From the NCBI GenBank assembly GCA_030068075.1, contig CM057826.1, forward strand, positions 58,873,312 through 58,937,311: a stretch of 64,000 nucleotides of DNA, written 5' to 3'. The translations under genes were made by a program, and so were the position numbers. Numbering within the stretch: the first letter of the stretch is position 1; each line of letters begins with the position of its first letter. The notes below the pieces were generated by a model. That model was not told where the DNA came from. It made no database searches and was given only the letters and a program-made list of their open reading frames with translations. The DNA is from Paguma larvata. Taxonomy: Eukaryota > Chordata > Mammalia > Carnivora > Viverridae. Shown in pieces: positions 34,850 to 45,645 of this stretch.

Positions 34850-35233
34850 CCTGAGCCCGCGGCAATTCGGTCACCTCTCCGGCTCCACTTCTAATTCCGT
34901 TCTCTTGCTATTTCCACCACATCGCGGTTACTTCCTCCACTGAAGTCCTGAACCCCTCAAAGTCTTCCACTTCTTCCATGTTGATATTTTGACCTCTTCC
35001 ATGAATCACGAGTATACTTAATGACATCTAGGATGGTGAATCCTTTCCAGAAGGTTTTTGCTTACTTTGCCCAGGTCCATGAGAAGAATCACAATCTATG
35101 GCTGCTATAGCTTCTCGAAATTGTATTTCTTAAATAATGACACTTGAAAGTCGAAATTACCCCTTGACCCATGCAGAATGGATACTGTGTTACCAAGCAA
35201 GAAAACAACGCTGACCTTAAAAAACAAAAAGAA

Positions 35234-35452
35234 GGGGCGCCTGGGTGGCTCAGTCGGTTAAGCGGCCGACTTCAGCTCAGGTCATGATCTCACGGTCTGT
35301 GAGTTTGAGCCCCGCGTCGGGCTCTGTGCTGACAGCTCAGAGCCTGGAGCCTGCTTCGGAGTCTGTGTCTCCCTCCCTCTCTGCCCTTTCCCCGCTCATG
35401 CTCTGTCTCTCTTCATCTCTCAAAAATGAATAAACATTAAAAAAATTTAAAA
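35234..35452 (+). mobile_element. SINE, felid SINEC type, in Tigger1
   Basis: Head ggggcgcctgggtggctcag; tail aaaaatgaataaacattaaa. Flank aaaacaaaaagaa is duplicated. Confidence 0.91.
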
Positions 35453-37606
35453 ACAAAAAACAAAAAAAAACAAAAAGAAATCTGGTTGTACATCTCCACC
35501 AGAGCTGCTGGGTGACCAGGCACGTTGCCGTGAGCGGGAGATCTCAACAGTGGGCTTGAAATACCTAGTAAACCATGTTAGAAACCGATGTGCTATCATC
35601 GGGGCTTTGCTGTTCCATTTACACAACACAGGCAGGATAGATACAGCCTAATTCTAAAAGGCCCTATGATTTTCAGAACGGTAAATGAGCATTGGCTTCA
35701 ACTTAAAGTCACCAGCTGCACCAGCCGCTGACAAGAGAGTCAGCCTGTCCTTTGAAGCTCTGAAGCCAGGCACTGACTGCTCCTCTCCAGCTCTAAAGTC
35801 TTCTTCTAACATAAGGCTGTTTCCTCTATATTGAAAGTCTGTTGTGTAGCATAGCTACCCTCACGAATGCCCTTAGCTCCATCTTCCGGATAACTTGCTA
35901 CGGCTTCTACGTCAACACCAGCCACTTCACCTGGCACTTACGTTCTGGAGATGGCGTCTTTCATTAAACCTCACGAACTAACCTCTGCTAGCTTCAAGTT
36001 TTTATTCTGCAGCTTCCTCACCTCTCAGCCTTCATAGCACTGAAGACAGGTTAGGGCCGTGCTCTGGATTAGGCCTAGGCTTAAGGGAATTTGTGGCTGG
36101 CTTGATCTACCTAGATCATAAAAATTTTCTCCCTTTCAGCAATAAGGCTGTTTAACTTTCTTGTTCACGTATTCATTGCAGTAGCACTTTTCATTCAAAA
36201 ATTCTCCTTTGCATTCACAAGCGGACTATAACTGGTGTAAAAGGACAGTATCTCAAGTCTCAGCGTGCCTTCCTCACAAAGCTTAATCATGTCTGGCTTT
36301 TGATTTAAAGTGAGAGACACGCAACTCTTCCTTTCACTTGATCACTTTGAGGCCACTGTAGGTTATTCATTGGCCTAATTAATTTCATTATTACGGTGTC
36401 TCATGGAATGAGGCCTGAGGAGAAAGGAAGAGAGCTGGGGGAATGGTCAGTCAGTGGAATAGTCAGAATACACAATAGTTCATCATCTTTTTTCCCCCTA
36501 AAATGCATTTTTATTATTTTTATTTAAGTATGATTGACACACAATGTTACATTAGTGTGAGGTGTACAACATAGTGATTTGACAAGTCTATACACTATGC
36601 TATGCTCACAAGCGTAGCTGCCATCTGTCACCATATAATGCTGTTACCGCTGACTGTATTCCCAATGCTGTAATTTTTATCCCTGGGACTTATTCATTCT
36701 ACACCTGGAAGCTTGTGTCTCCCATTGCCCTGCACCCATTTTTGCCCATCCCCGCACCCTTCTCCTCTCTGGCAACCATCAGTTCTCTGTATTTATGGGT
36801 TAGTTCCTGCTTTCTGTTCACACTGTTTTGTTTAGATTCCACATATAAATGAAACATATGGCATCTGTCTTTCTGTGTCTGGCTTATTGCACTTAGCATA
36901 ATACCCTCTAGATCCATCCATGTTGTCCAAAATGGCAAAATCTTGTTTTTTTACGACTAATACTCCTATTGTGTGAGTTATATATGCATTCATCCAGCGA
37001 TGGACACTTGGATTACTTCCCTGTCTTGTCCATTATAAACAATGCTGCAGTAAACAGAAGTGCATATAGTTTTTCAAAATAATGTGTTTGTTTTGTTTTC
37101 TAAGTATCCAGTAGTGGAATTACTGGATCATATTGTATGGTATTTCTATTTTTAATTTTTTGAGGAACCTCCATACTGTTTCTCATAGCGGCTACACCAA
37201 TTTACATTCCCGCCAACAGTGCACAATGCATCCATGCCAACGCTTGTTATTTCTGGTCTTTTTGATACCTAGCCATTCTGACTGGTATAAGGTGACATCT
37301 GTTTGTGGTTCTGATTTGCATTTACCTGAGGATTAGTGATGTTGAGCATCTCTTCACGTAAGGTTGATCAAATGTAGGTCTTTGGAAAAATGTCTATTGA
37401 GGTCCTCTGTCCATTTTTAATCAGATTATTTGGGGGGGGGGTTGGTGTTAAGTTCCTTATGTATTTTGGATATTGACCCCCTAGTGGATATATCATTTGC
37501 AAACATTTTTCCCCATTCGGTAGATTGCTTTTTCATCTTATTGATGGTTTCTTTCGCTATGCAAAAAACTTTTGAGTTTGGTGTAGCCTCAATAGTTTAT
37601 TTTTGC

Positions 37607-37646
37607 TTTTGTTTCCCTTGCCTTAGAAGACATAGTTAGAAAAATG
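37607..37646. repeat. 40-bp direct repeat, copy 1 (native L1 position)
   Basis: It contains tgtttcccttgccttagaag and acatagttagaaaaatg. The flanks fit the expected L1 order. It is identical to 38228-38267. Confidence 0.9.
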
Positions 37647-37961
37647 TTGCTATGCCTGATGTCAGAGAAACTACTGCCTGTGTTCTTCCACTCCATGAGC
37701 ATGAAATATCTTTCCATTTGTTTGCACCATCTTCAGTTTCTTTCAGCAGTGTCTTAGAGTTTGGTTAAGCTGATTCCTAGGTATTTTATTCTTTTTGGTG
37801 CAATTGTAAACGAGATTGCTTTCTTAATTTATCTTTCTGCTCCTTTGTTATTAGTATACAGAAACACAACTAATTTCTGTGTATTAATTTTGTGTCCTGC
37901 AACTTTACTGAATTCATTTAGTACTTCTAATAGTTTTGTGATGGAGTATTTAGGGTTTTCT

Positions 37962-38013
37962 TTTTTTTTTAATGTTTATTACTCTTAACCAACTGAGTCA
38001 CCCAGGCGCCCCG
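37962..38013 (-). mobile_element. SINE with large internal deletion (about 50 bp left)
   Basis: Only ttttttaatgtttatt and cttaaccaactgagtcaccc plus aggcgccccg remain, yet both target copies (ttagggttttct at 37950 and 38014) are intact. Confidence 0.85.
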
Positions 38014-38227
38014 TTAGGGTTTTCTATGTATAGTCATCTGCAGAGAGTCACAGTTTACTACTTTCTTACCAATTTGGATGCCTTTTATTTATTTTTCTTA
38101 CCCAATTGCTGTGGCTAAGATTCTCACTGCTATGTTGAATAAAAGTGGTGAGAGTGAGCATCCTGGTCTTATTCCTGATCTAGAGGAAAGGTTCTGTTTT
38201 TCACCACTGAGTATGTTAGGTGTGGAG

Positions 38228-38267
38228 TTTTGTTTCCCTTGCCTTAGAAGACATAGTTAGAAAAATG
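38228..38267. repeat. 40-bp direct repeat, copy 2 (out of place)
   Basis: Same 40 bp as at 37607, here replacing about a dozen bases between gtatgttaggtgtggag and gcctttattatgttgaggg, which belong together in L1. Confidence 0.9.
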
Positions 38268-38941
38268 GCCTTTATTATGTTGAGGGATGTTCCCTCTAAA
38301 CCTACTTTGTTGAGAGTTTTTATCATGAACAGATGTTGAATTTTGTCAAATGCTTTTTTTGCATCTGCTGAGATGATCATATGATTTTTATCCTTCATTT
38401 GGTTGATGTGTATCATTTTGATTGATTTGCAAATAGTGAACCATCCTTGAATCCCCAGAAAAAAAATTCTACTTTATGGTGGTGAATGATCCTTTTAATG
38501 TACTATTGAATGTGATCTGCTAATATTCTGTTCGGAATTCTGTCATCTATGTTCATCAGGATATTGGCCTGTAGTTTTCTTTTTTTGTATTGTCTTTCGT
38601 CTTAGTATCAGGGTTCATTCTGGCTTCCTAGAATGTACTTGGAAGCTTTCCCCTTCTGTTTTTTTGGAACAGACTGAGGAAAATAGATATTAACTCATCT
38701 TTAAATGTTTGGTAGAATTCACCTGTGAACCCGTCTGGCCCTGGGCTTTTTTTTTGTCGGTAGTTTTTGGATTACCAGTTTTGTTACTAGTAATTGATCT
38801 GTTCAGTTTTATTTAGAAGATTGTTTCTAGGAATTTATCCAGTTTTTCTAGGTTGTCCAATTTGTTGGCATATACTTGTACTTTTCTCTTATAATCCTTT
38901 ATATTTCTGTGGCGCTGGATTGTTCTTTCTCGTTTCTGACT

Positions 38942-39082
38942 TTTTAAGCTTATTTTAGAGAGAGAGAGAGAGAGAATCCCAAGCAGGCTCCATATGGACA
39001 TCGATCTCACAAACCATGAGATCATGACCTGAGCTGAAATCAAGAGTTAGACACTTAACCAGCTGAGCCACCCAGGCACCCC
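38942..39082 (-). mobile_element. SINE, internally shortened
   Basis: Left aagcttattttagagagaga, right agctgagccacccaggcacc. Flank tcgtttctgactttt / ttcatttctgacttta is duplicated. Confidence 0.87.
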
Positions 39083-39459
39083 TTTCATTTCTGACTTTAT
39101 TTGGACCTTCTCTCTTTTTCTTGACTCTGGCTAAAGGTTTAACCATTTTGTTTATCTTTTCAAAGAAGTGGCTCTTGGTTTCATTGAATTTTTTTCTACT
39201 GTTTTTTTTTTGTTGTTGTTCTTACTCTCCATTTCATTTAAAACTCTAATCTTTATTATTTCCTACCTTCTACTACTAACCTTAGGCTTTTTTCTTTTTC
39301 TAGTTCCTTTTGGTATAAGGTTAGATTGTTTATGTGAGTTTTTTTTCTTGTTTCTTGAAATAAGCCTGTATTGCTATATATTTCCCTCTCAGAACTGCTT
39401 TCACTGTGTCCCAAAGATTTGGGACCATTGTGTATTCATTTCCATTTGTCCCCATGTAT

Positions 39460-39666
39460 TTTTTTTTTTAATGTTTATTTTTGAGACAGAGAGAGATAGA
39501 GCATGAGTGGGGGAGGGGCAGAGAGAGGGAGACACAGAATCCGAAGCAGGCTCCAGGCTCTGAGCCGTCAGCACAGAGCCCGATGCGGGACTCGAACTCA
39601 CGGACCACGAGATCATGACCTGAGCCAAAGTCGGACACTCAACCGACTGAGCCACCCAGGCGCTCC
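39460..39666 (-). mobile_element. SINE, felid SINEC type, in L1
   Basis: Flank ccccatgtattttttt is duplicated (39450, 39671). Right end gactgagccacccaggcgct. Confidence 0.91.
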
Positions 39667-40259
39667 TAACCCCATGTATTTTTTTATTTCCTCTTTGATT
39701 TCTTCATTGACCTATAGCTTATTTAGTAGCATGTTGCCGAGCCGTCACATGTTTGTGTTTTTTCTGGGGTTTTTTTTTTTATGATTAATTTCTAGATTCA
39801 TACTGTTGTGGTTAGAAAAGATGCATGATATGATTTCAATCTTCTTAAATTTATTGAGACTTGTTTTGAAGTTCACCATCTTTTCTGGTCAAAACAGTTA
39901 TTATAGTAGCATCAAGGATCACTGATCACAGATGACCGTAACAAAAAAAATATTGCAAGAATTACCAAAATGTGACACAGAGACATGAAGTGAGCAAGTG
40001 CTGTTGGAAAAATGACCCTGGTAGATTTACTCACCGTGGGCTGCCACAAATCTTCATTTTTGAGGGAGAAAAATATGCAATTATGTGTGAAGTGCAATAA
40101 AACAAAGTATGCCTGTACTTAACTTAAAGGTTGGCAACTTTCAAGAAATTTCTATGTTGGCCAAACCTAATGCCTCTAAGCCAATTTCAGCCCATGAATA
40201 ATCAATTTGTGACCTCTGCTATAGGAATAATAATTTAATTATAATGGCTACCACTTTTT

Positions 40260-40365
40260 GAAGAGAGGTTAGTAATTGCTCAGCGTTTCATAGCTAGTAA
40301 TAGGGGAGCCAGGACTTCATCCAATGCCTGTGCTCTTAAGCACTACTCTCTCCTACCTACCGTAT
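40260..40365 (-). repeat. Probable MIR
   Basis: agaggttagtaattgctcag, then agctagtaataggggagcca, typical MIR core in antisense. Confidence 0.5.
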
Positions 40366-40388
40366 ATATTCATCTGTATAACCTAAGG

Positions 40389-40604
40389 CAGGAGTCTGTA
40401 ATTTTTTCTGTAAAGGGCCAGATTATAAATATTTTCAGCTTTGCGGGCCGTGAGGTCTCTGTCACAACTACTCAACTGTGGTTTAAAATCAGCCACTGAC
40501 AGTGTGTAAATGAATGAGCATGGCTGTGTTCCAATAAAATTTTATTTACAAATAACAGATGGTGGGCCAGATTTGGCCCACGGACCAAAGTTTACTAACA
40601 CATG
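40389..40604 (+). mobile_element. MER20 (hAT-type DNA transposon, non-autonomous)
   Basis: It begins caggagtctgtaatttttt, includes ctgtaaagggccagattata, and later tgtgttccaataaaatttta and gggccagatttggcccac. About 216 bp, the usual length for MER20. Confidence 0.75.
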
Positions 40605-41578
40605 CTTTAAGGGAAGAAATGTTATCTACATTTACCGTCCTAAGAAGCAAGGGTGAGAAGGGAGGACTTAACACATTCTGTGTTAACTGTGACCCCAGCA
40701 ACACTTTATTGACGCTACCAGATATTCTATCGTTACTTGAAAGAATGAAGTCTGAATTTTTCTAAAAATATTCCACAGTGTACAGTCATCTCCCTTCCCC
40801 AGTATAGCTCAAGATCGCTGACTGTAACACGAGAGTGTAAAAGAACATTTCTATCGCCTCTGGGTAAGTGTTCCAACAGTAACCCAGGTAGCTAATGACA
40901 GACAATTCTACAAAGAATTCTGCAAAATAGCAGCCCCCACAGGCAAAATCCAATTCCAGCTCCCTGGACATATACCACAATACCTCCCCTAAACCTAGGT
41001 GCTCCTGAAATAGGAGGCAGTTGCTAGAGGCACCGTGCTCATTCATCTCCAAACTCTCTCTCAGGATGTGCCAAGGGTATAGAACACCCAGGTAAGGGAA
41101 CCAGGTGAACGTTTATTTCCTGATACCAGGGCCGATCTATGTCAGCAGAAGCATTATTGATTTGACTGTCAAGTATCAAAAGTCCCAACAGGCTGCGATT
41201 ACAGAAAATGATGAACACGGGCCTCTTACCAGAAACGTGTAGGACCCTGGCCAGCTGCCAGCCATAAAGCTCCACTAGCGAGGTTAGAGAAGCCTCAGTT
41301 CAAGGACTTCCAAGGCCATTACTTAGCTGAGGTGGCAGCTGCCTCTTGTCCAGACCACAGTTCAAGCAACCAGAGCAGATGAATGATGCCAGAACAGACC
41401 TCAGGGCTTCAAGGCCTGTGGATCAAGGGTAATTAAGGCAGCGCTCTCCTCAGAGCGCTTAGGAGTGGAAGGAAACGAGGATGTTTCCTTGGTCTGTACT
41501 ACGGGCTGATGACTTTTCTGCATCACACTCTACAATATTCACACGTCCACTTTACAAATGACCACACTGAGGCCCTGT
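40605..41578. other. Intronic, unassigned
   Basis: Two overlapping minus-strand open stretches (40786-41052 and 41039-41275) show no domain I recognise. No other signal is seen. Confidence 0.35.
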
Positions 41579-41880
41579 GATGGTGAATTTTATGTGTCAA
41601 CCTGGCAAGGCAGGGCACCCAGTTGTTTGGTCAAACACCCAGCGAGACGTCACTGTGCAGGAGCTTTTAGATGTGATTACTATTTACTCGGCAGCCTTTG
41701 AGTGAAGCAGATGACCGTCCCTCCCGTGGGCGGGCCTCAAAACTGCAACACCCACTCTTCCCTGGATCTGCAGCCTGCCCCGCTGCTGTGCGGACTTCCT
41801 AGCCCTCCACAGTCACATGGCCCAGGTCCCTAAAGTCAGTCTATCTCTTCATTCACATCCTAGGCAGACACCTGGGGCTC
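41579..41880 (+). mobile_element. MaLR/MLT1-like LTR remnant
   Basis: It starts tgatggtgaattttatgtgt, later acccagttgtttggtcaaac and gtgggcgggcctc. The family is named from memory. Confidence 0.55.
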
Positions 41881-41929
41881 AGCATGGAGAAGAGCCTACC
41901 GTTGGGCCCACGAGCCCAGACGTGGTTAC

Positions 41930-42043
41930 CTTTTTGCGTGGCCGAAGCTTGTCCCGCCATTCCTTCAGGTTCTGATTATGGCTCTCATCTAAGGCCTTCA
42001 GCTTCTGGGTTTCATGCTCTACCAGGAGGTGACACTTTTCATT
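41930..42043 (-). CDS. STK10: STK10 exon (10 of 11): coiled coil, STK10-specific
   Basis: This exon is 38 codons, about residues 885-922: [20 protein letters not shown], then [18 protein letters not shown]. The words [14 protein letters not shown] identify STK10; SLK has a different sequence here. The acceptor is tttgttccag|AAT and the donor AAG|gtaacc. Both boundaries are phase 0. The next intron, 9.3 kb, is the longest in the window. Confidence 0.98.
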
Positions 42044-42722
42044 CTGGAACAAATTCCAGGCAGCACAGGTAAGAATACTTAGGGAAAGGAGAGGTGCAGA
42101 AGGTTGAAACATACCTCATGCTGTAGCCGGGACGGCACCAGCATCATTATTTCTTGTCTTTGATTATAATTTATACGGAATTCTATGTATATAAATACAT
42201 ACATACCAAGAGATGCCTGGAGGAGTGTTTCAGAATATTCATGCTAATAGTTCTTATTGTATGGTGGGATCTGCAGTGATGTGCACCTTTCTTCTTTGGG
42301 CTGTTTTGCATTGTTTGAATTTTTCAACATGAACATATATGTCATTTTAACAAAACAGTAAAACTATTAATAATAAATAAAAATGTGTCCTAATCCCACC
42401 ACTAGAGGCAACCACTGCAAAAATTTTATCTATTTCCTGACAGGCTCTGTCCTAAATGCTGTTTAGCTCACCATGTACATTTCTGAAACCCGCTTTCCCA
42501 CCAGCCTTAATATTATAATGCAAACACTAATTTACATTATAATGTAAACATTAATTAACTTCTAAAGAATTAACATTTTTCATTGTTTTCAATGAAAATT
42601 TTAATGCCTACAGAATATCCCATGGTATAGATTCATCAAATTTACTTAAATATTCCTCTATTTTTGGTCACTTACATTGCTTTTAATTTTCACTATTTTA
42701 AATAGTATTGTGTTAACCATCT

Positions 42723-43300
42723 GTGCTATGGACTGAATTGTTTCCCCCCAAGATTCATACGATGAAGTTCTAACCCCTAATGTGATGATATTTGGAGGTG
42801 GGACCTTTAGGAGATCATTTTATTTTCTTTTAAAGTTTATTCATTTTTGAAGAGAGCAAGCATGAACGGGACAGACAGAGAAGGGGACAGAGGATCTGAA
42901 GAGGGCTCTGTGCTGACAGCAGTGAGCCGGACGCAGGGCTGGAACTCATGAACTGGGAGATCACGACCTGAGGTGAAGTCAAATGTTCAGCAGAGCCACC
43001 CAGGTGGCCCCGGGGATAATTAAATTTAGATAAGGTCCTGGGGGTGGGGCCCTCATGATGGGATTAGTGTCCTTAGAAGAGACACTAGGAAAGTTGCTTT
43101 CTCTTTCCTCTCTGCCAGGTAAAGACATAGCAAGAAGGCAGCCATCTGGAAGCCAGGAAGGAGAGGCTTCGCCAGAACCCAGCCACACTGGCAAGCCGAT
43201 TTTAGATTTCCAGGCTCCAAAATTATGAGAAACTAAACTGTTGTTTAAGCCACCAGACTGGTATTTTGTTATGGCAGCCAGAACTAAGATAATCTGTATG
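42723..43300 (+). mobile_element. Old LTR-like repeat (MaLR-like), split by a SINE
   Basis: tgtgctatggactgaattgt at the start, cctaatgtgatgatatttgg, later ttgtttaagccaccagactg near the end. Confidence 0.55.
42826..43011 (-). mobile_element. SINE, felid SINEC type, diverged
   Basis: Left ttttaaagtttattcatttt, right cagagccacccaggtggccc. Confidence 0.82.
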
Positions 43301-43689
43301 TATAAATATTTATATAAATTATATATGTCATTTTCTGTATTATATATCATTTCCTCAGGAGAGATTTGTATAAAGATGAGGACGTGGACCTGACAGAGAC
43401 AGTCCCAACTTTATTGTTCTCTCCCTGAGGTAAGTTACCTGCCTCACAAAATTTACCTGGAATTTCTCACAGGCAGAAGTGGTAAGTCCCTGTTGATTCC
43501 TCACAGAGAATCAATCTCGTGGTTTATAAGGCATTTATAAAGCAAGAGAAAAGGGTCTCCATCCAGATACCTCAGTCCTTTTGGGTGGAAAGAGTGGAAC
43601 ACCATGGGGGATTTTCATTTTGGGTTTCGAGCTCAAGGCGCCCGAGAGTTTAGAAATCAGTGTAGTTAGAAATAATACTACAGCATGGA

Positions 43690-43850
43690 ATACCTGTGAC
43701 CTGCCAGATGCTGGGCCCCTGGCACTTCTTATGGGTTCTCTCAGTTAATCCTCCCAGTGACCCCATGAGGCGGGGATGGGAAAACGGATACAGAAGGGGA
43801 GAGAGTTGGCTAAGATTTGCACAGTGACAAATGACAGAGTCCCTACCTGA
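43690..43850 (-). repeat. Probable MIR
   Basis: gttctctcagttaatcctcc, then gaccccatgaggcggggatg; antisense MIR pattern. Confidence 0.55.
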
Positions 43851-44167
43851 CAGGCTTCAGTGCCTGTCACGTTTCCTGCACGCCTCCTTACCTTTCCAAA
43901 ACTGCCAAATGGGTGCAACAGCGTGAGCAATTTCCTGAGGTCACAGGGGTTTGAGTCTATCCGTGCCTCAGATATGACAGTGCCTTGCTCCGCCACAAGG
44001 AGGCTCCAAGTACCAGCTCCTGGGGTGGCGCCCTTCAGGCAGGGGCAAGCTCAGGAGTCAGGAAACTCCAAGAGGTCAGGATCTCCCTAGGGAAAGGGGT
44101 CACCAAGGGGCTGGCAACACCAGGATACCCTTCCCTGAGCTCAGTGGGAAAGCTCTGAGCTTCTCAC

Positions 44168-44500
44168 GTTAAGGATGATATTAGCTGTAGGTTTTATCAA
44201 ATTACGGAAGTTCCCCTCTATTCCTACTTTTACTGAGAGTGCTGTCGGGAATGAGTGCTGGGTTTTGTCAAATGCTTTTTCTGCATCTGTTGCTGTGATC
44301 CCGTGATTTTTCTTCGGCCTGTTGATGTTATGGATTACACTGAATGTTGAGCCAGCAGGGATAAAGCCTAATTGGTCATGGTGTATGACATTGTTGAAGT
44401 CAATCTGCTAATATTTTGTTGAGGATTTGTGCATCCGTGTTCTTGAGAGACATTTGTTTGCCATTTACCTTACTTGTAATGTCTGGCTTTGGTATTAGAG
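44168..44500 (-). mobile_element. L1 ORF2 fragment
   Basis: gggttttgtcaaatgctttt, then ctgctaatattttgttgagg; antisense L1 reverse-transcriptase region. Confidence 0.75.
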
Positions 44501-44559
44501 TAAGACACAGTGATAAACGAGAAACCCAGCAGCATGCCACTGCCAGGCCCCAGGCCAGG

Positions 44560-44745
44560 CGCTTTCAGCTCAGTCAGCTCATTGACAAAGCCCCCTCCAA
44601 CCCTACAAACAGGAATTCTCAGCCCTGCCCCATCCCCATCTTACGGATGCAGGAACTCTGGTGGGAGATGAGGGGATCTGGCCAACGTTACACAGCAGGA
44701 TTGAAACGGTTTGAGCCCAGGCTTGTCGGACGAGAGTCCTGCTCT
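44560..44745 (-). repeat. Probable MIR
   Basis: ccccatcttacggatgcagg, then gccaacgttacacagcagga and gtttgagcccaggcttgtc. Confidence 0.6.
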
Positions 44746-44808
44746 ATGTGTAGAGTCTTTGGTCCCAGAACAGAAGCAGTCTGAGGAGGGGGGTGGGGAG
44801 GGGGGTAC

Positions 44809-44934
44809 CTGCAGCTGCTGCAGCTCGCTCATGTTGCTCTCACACTGTGCCACCATGTCCCGCATCTGGTTCTCATGCTTTTGCTGTTGCTGTAGCCGCT
44901 CTGACTTCTGCCTTTTCTCCTCTTGCTGGGAGAA
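44809..44934 (-). CDS. STK10: STK10 exon (9 of 11): coiled coil
   Basis: This exon is 42 codons, about residues 843-884: [20 protein letters not shown], then [20 protein letters not shown] and LQ. The acceptor is tctgttccag|TTC and the donor CAG|gtaccc; both boundaries are phase 0. The run of CAG/CAA codons encodes QQQQ and is not expanded. Confidence 0.97.
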
Positions 44935-45456
44935 CTGGAACAGAGAGGGAGGGGTGCCTCAGAGGGCCACAGGCCTGGCTGGTGGCTAGGGGGCCTACCC
45001 CCCCCATTCCAGAAAGCCCCGTCAGAGGGCCCGGTTTGTGCACAGCCCTAGTGCCCTACGCCATTCAGGCTATGCCCTCTTCCTGAGCGGAGACCCGGGC
45101 TGGTGGGAACACAGCATTGTGCTGTGCCGTGTGCTCAGACAACGTGCGTTACCTCCCAGGAGCCCAGGGCCACCAACGCCATGTCCCCAAGACACATGGG
45201 TGACGTGCAAGTGGGGTCTTGGAGGATGAGAGGAAGCCCCAGGAGAGAAGCAGAGCATGAAAGGGACCCGTGCATGAGAAAGCACCTCCAGGCTTCCTTC
45301 TCTGTCCGCCAGAGGGGCACTCGCCATGGGGCCTGTGAGGCTTCCGGGCTGTGACTGGCACCCCTCCTCCCAAGACCCTGTGCCACAGCTTTTATTTTCT
45401 ATTCCCCAACCACACGAAGTCCGGGCCCCGCGGCAGTACGCGCGCAGAGCCCCCAC
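44935..45456 (-). other. STK10: STK10 intron between exons 8 and 9
   Basis: GT-AG, 522 bp, GC-rich. No repeat recognised. Confidence 0.85.
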
Positions 45457-45645
45457 CTGCTTGATCTTCTCACGCTGCTCAGAGGCACTGCCCGCGCCAT
45501 TGATGTGGAGGCTCTTCTTGTACATGGCCATGCGCGTCTTGCCCTCGCTCCTCTGAATCTTGGGCAGCCGTGCTTTCTCCTGCTGCTGCCGCACCTTCAG
45601 CTGCTCCAGCATGCGCTGGTTGTAGCGCTGCATCTGCTCCCGCTC
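45457..45645 (-). CDS. STK10: STK10 exon (8 of 11): coiled coil with the [20 protein letters not shown] signature
   Basis: This exon is 63 codons, about residues 780-842. It starts [20 protein letters not shown] and continues through the strongly conserved [20 protein letters not shown] to EQREKIKQ. This segment is conserved between STK10 and SLK. The acceptor is gtcccccccag|GAG and the donor CAG|gtgggggc. Both boundaries are phase 0. The long minus-strand open frame extending to 45070 is read-through into the intron. Confidence 0.98.

Larger units (their letters stand above)
36492..39870 (-). mobile_element. 5'-truncated L1 inside Tigger1
   Basis: Antisense L1 from the 3'UTR (36500-36680; gtgaggtgtacaacatagtg) into ORF2. 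A minus-strand stretch at 38216-38416 encodes the reverse-transcriptase motif [15 protein letters not shown]. The target gttcatcatctttt / gttcaccatctttt (36478 and 39871) is duplicated, and Tigger1 resumes exactly there. SINEs are at 37962, 38942 and 39460. Confidence 0.85.
34066..40114 (-). mobile_element. Tigger1 DNA transposon, full length but split
   Basis: The terminal inverted repeats are caggcattcccttggagat at 34066 and, at the far end, the complement of caggcatac ending at 40114, followed by the dinucleotide TA. The interior between 34550 and 36470 matches the reverse complement of a Tigger1 (pogo/mariner-like) transposase gene as I remember it, e.g. ctctgtagcatgtgatgctg and gagtcagcctgtcctttgaa. 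After subtracting a short L1 piece, a SINE and the L1 at 36492-39870, about 2.3 kb remain, close to full length. The transposase frame is broken repeatedly. Confidence 0.85.
32659..41929 (-). other. STK10: STK10 last intron (9.3 kb)
   Basis: GT-AG. From the 3' splice side (low coordinates): two SINEs (32996, 33492), a Tigger1 transposon split by an L1 (34066-40114), a probable MIR (40260-40365), a MER20 (40389-40604), an unassigned stretch (40605-41578) and a MaLR-like LTR (41579-41880). Confidence 0.85.
42044..44808 (-). other. STK10: STK10 intron between exons 9 and 10
   Basis: GT-AG, 2.8 kb. It contains L1-like 3' debris (42130-42720), an LTR-like repeat with a SINE (42723-43300), MIRs (43690-43850 and 44560-44745, minus) and an L1 ORF2 fragment (44168-44500). 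43300-43690 shows nothing recognisable. Confidence 0.8.

Noticed and set aside
35245..35433. Many 60-70 codon frames beginning MAQSVK.PTSAQVMIS across the window
   Set aside because: They are the tRNA-derived head and body of the SINE read in one frame; the same peptide appears at dozens of SINE copies.
41930..42043. Assignment to SLK instead of STK10
   Set aside because: The exon reads [19 protein letters not shown] and the C-terminus ends [10 protein letters not shown], both of STK10 type; SLK differs there.
45070..45456. Continuation of the minus-strand frame past the exon 8 donor
   Set aside because: Intronic read-through; the donor CAG|gtgggg and the next exon in phase are clear.
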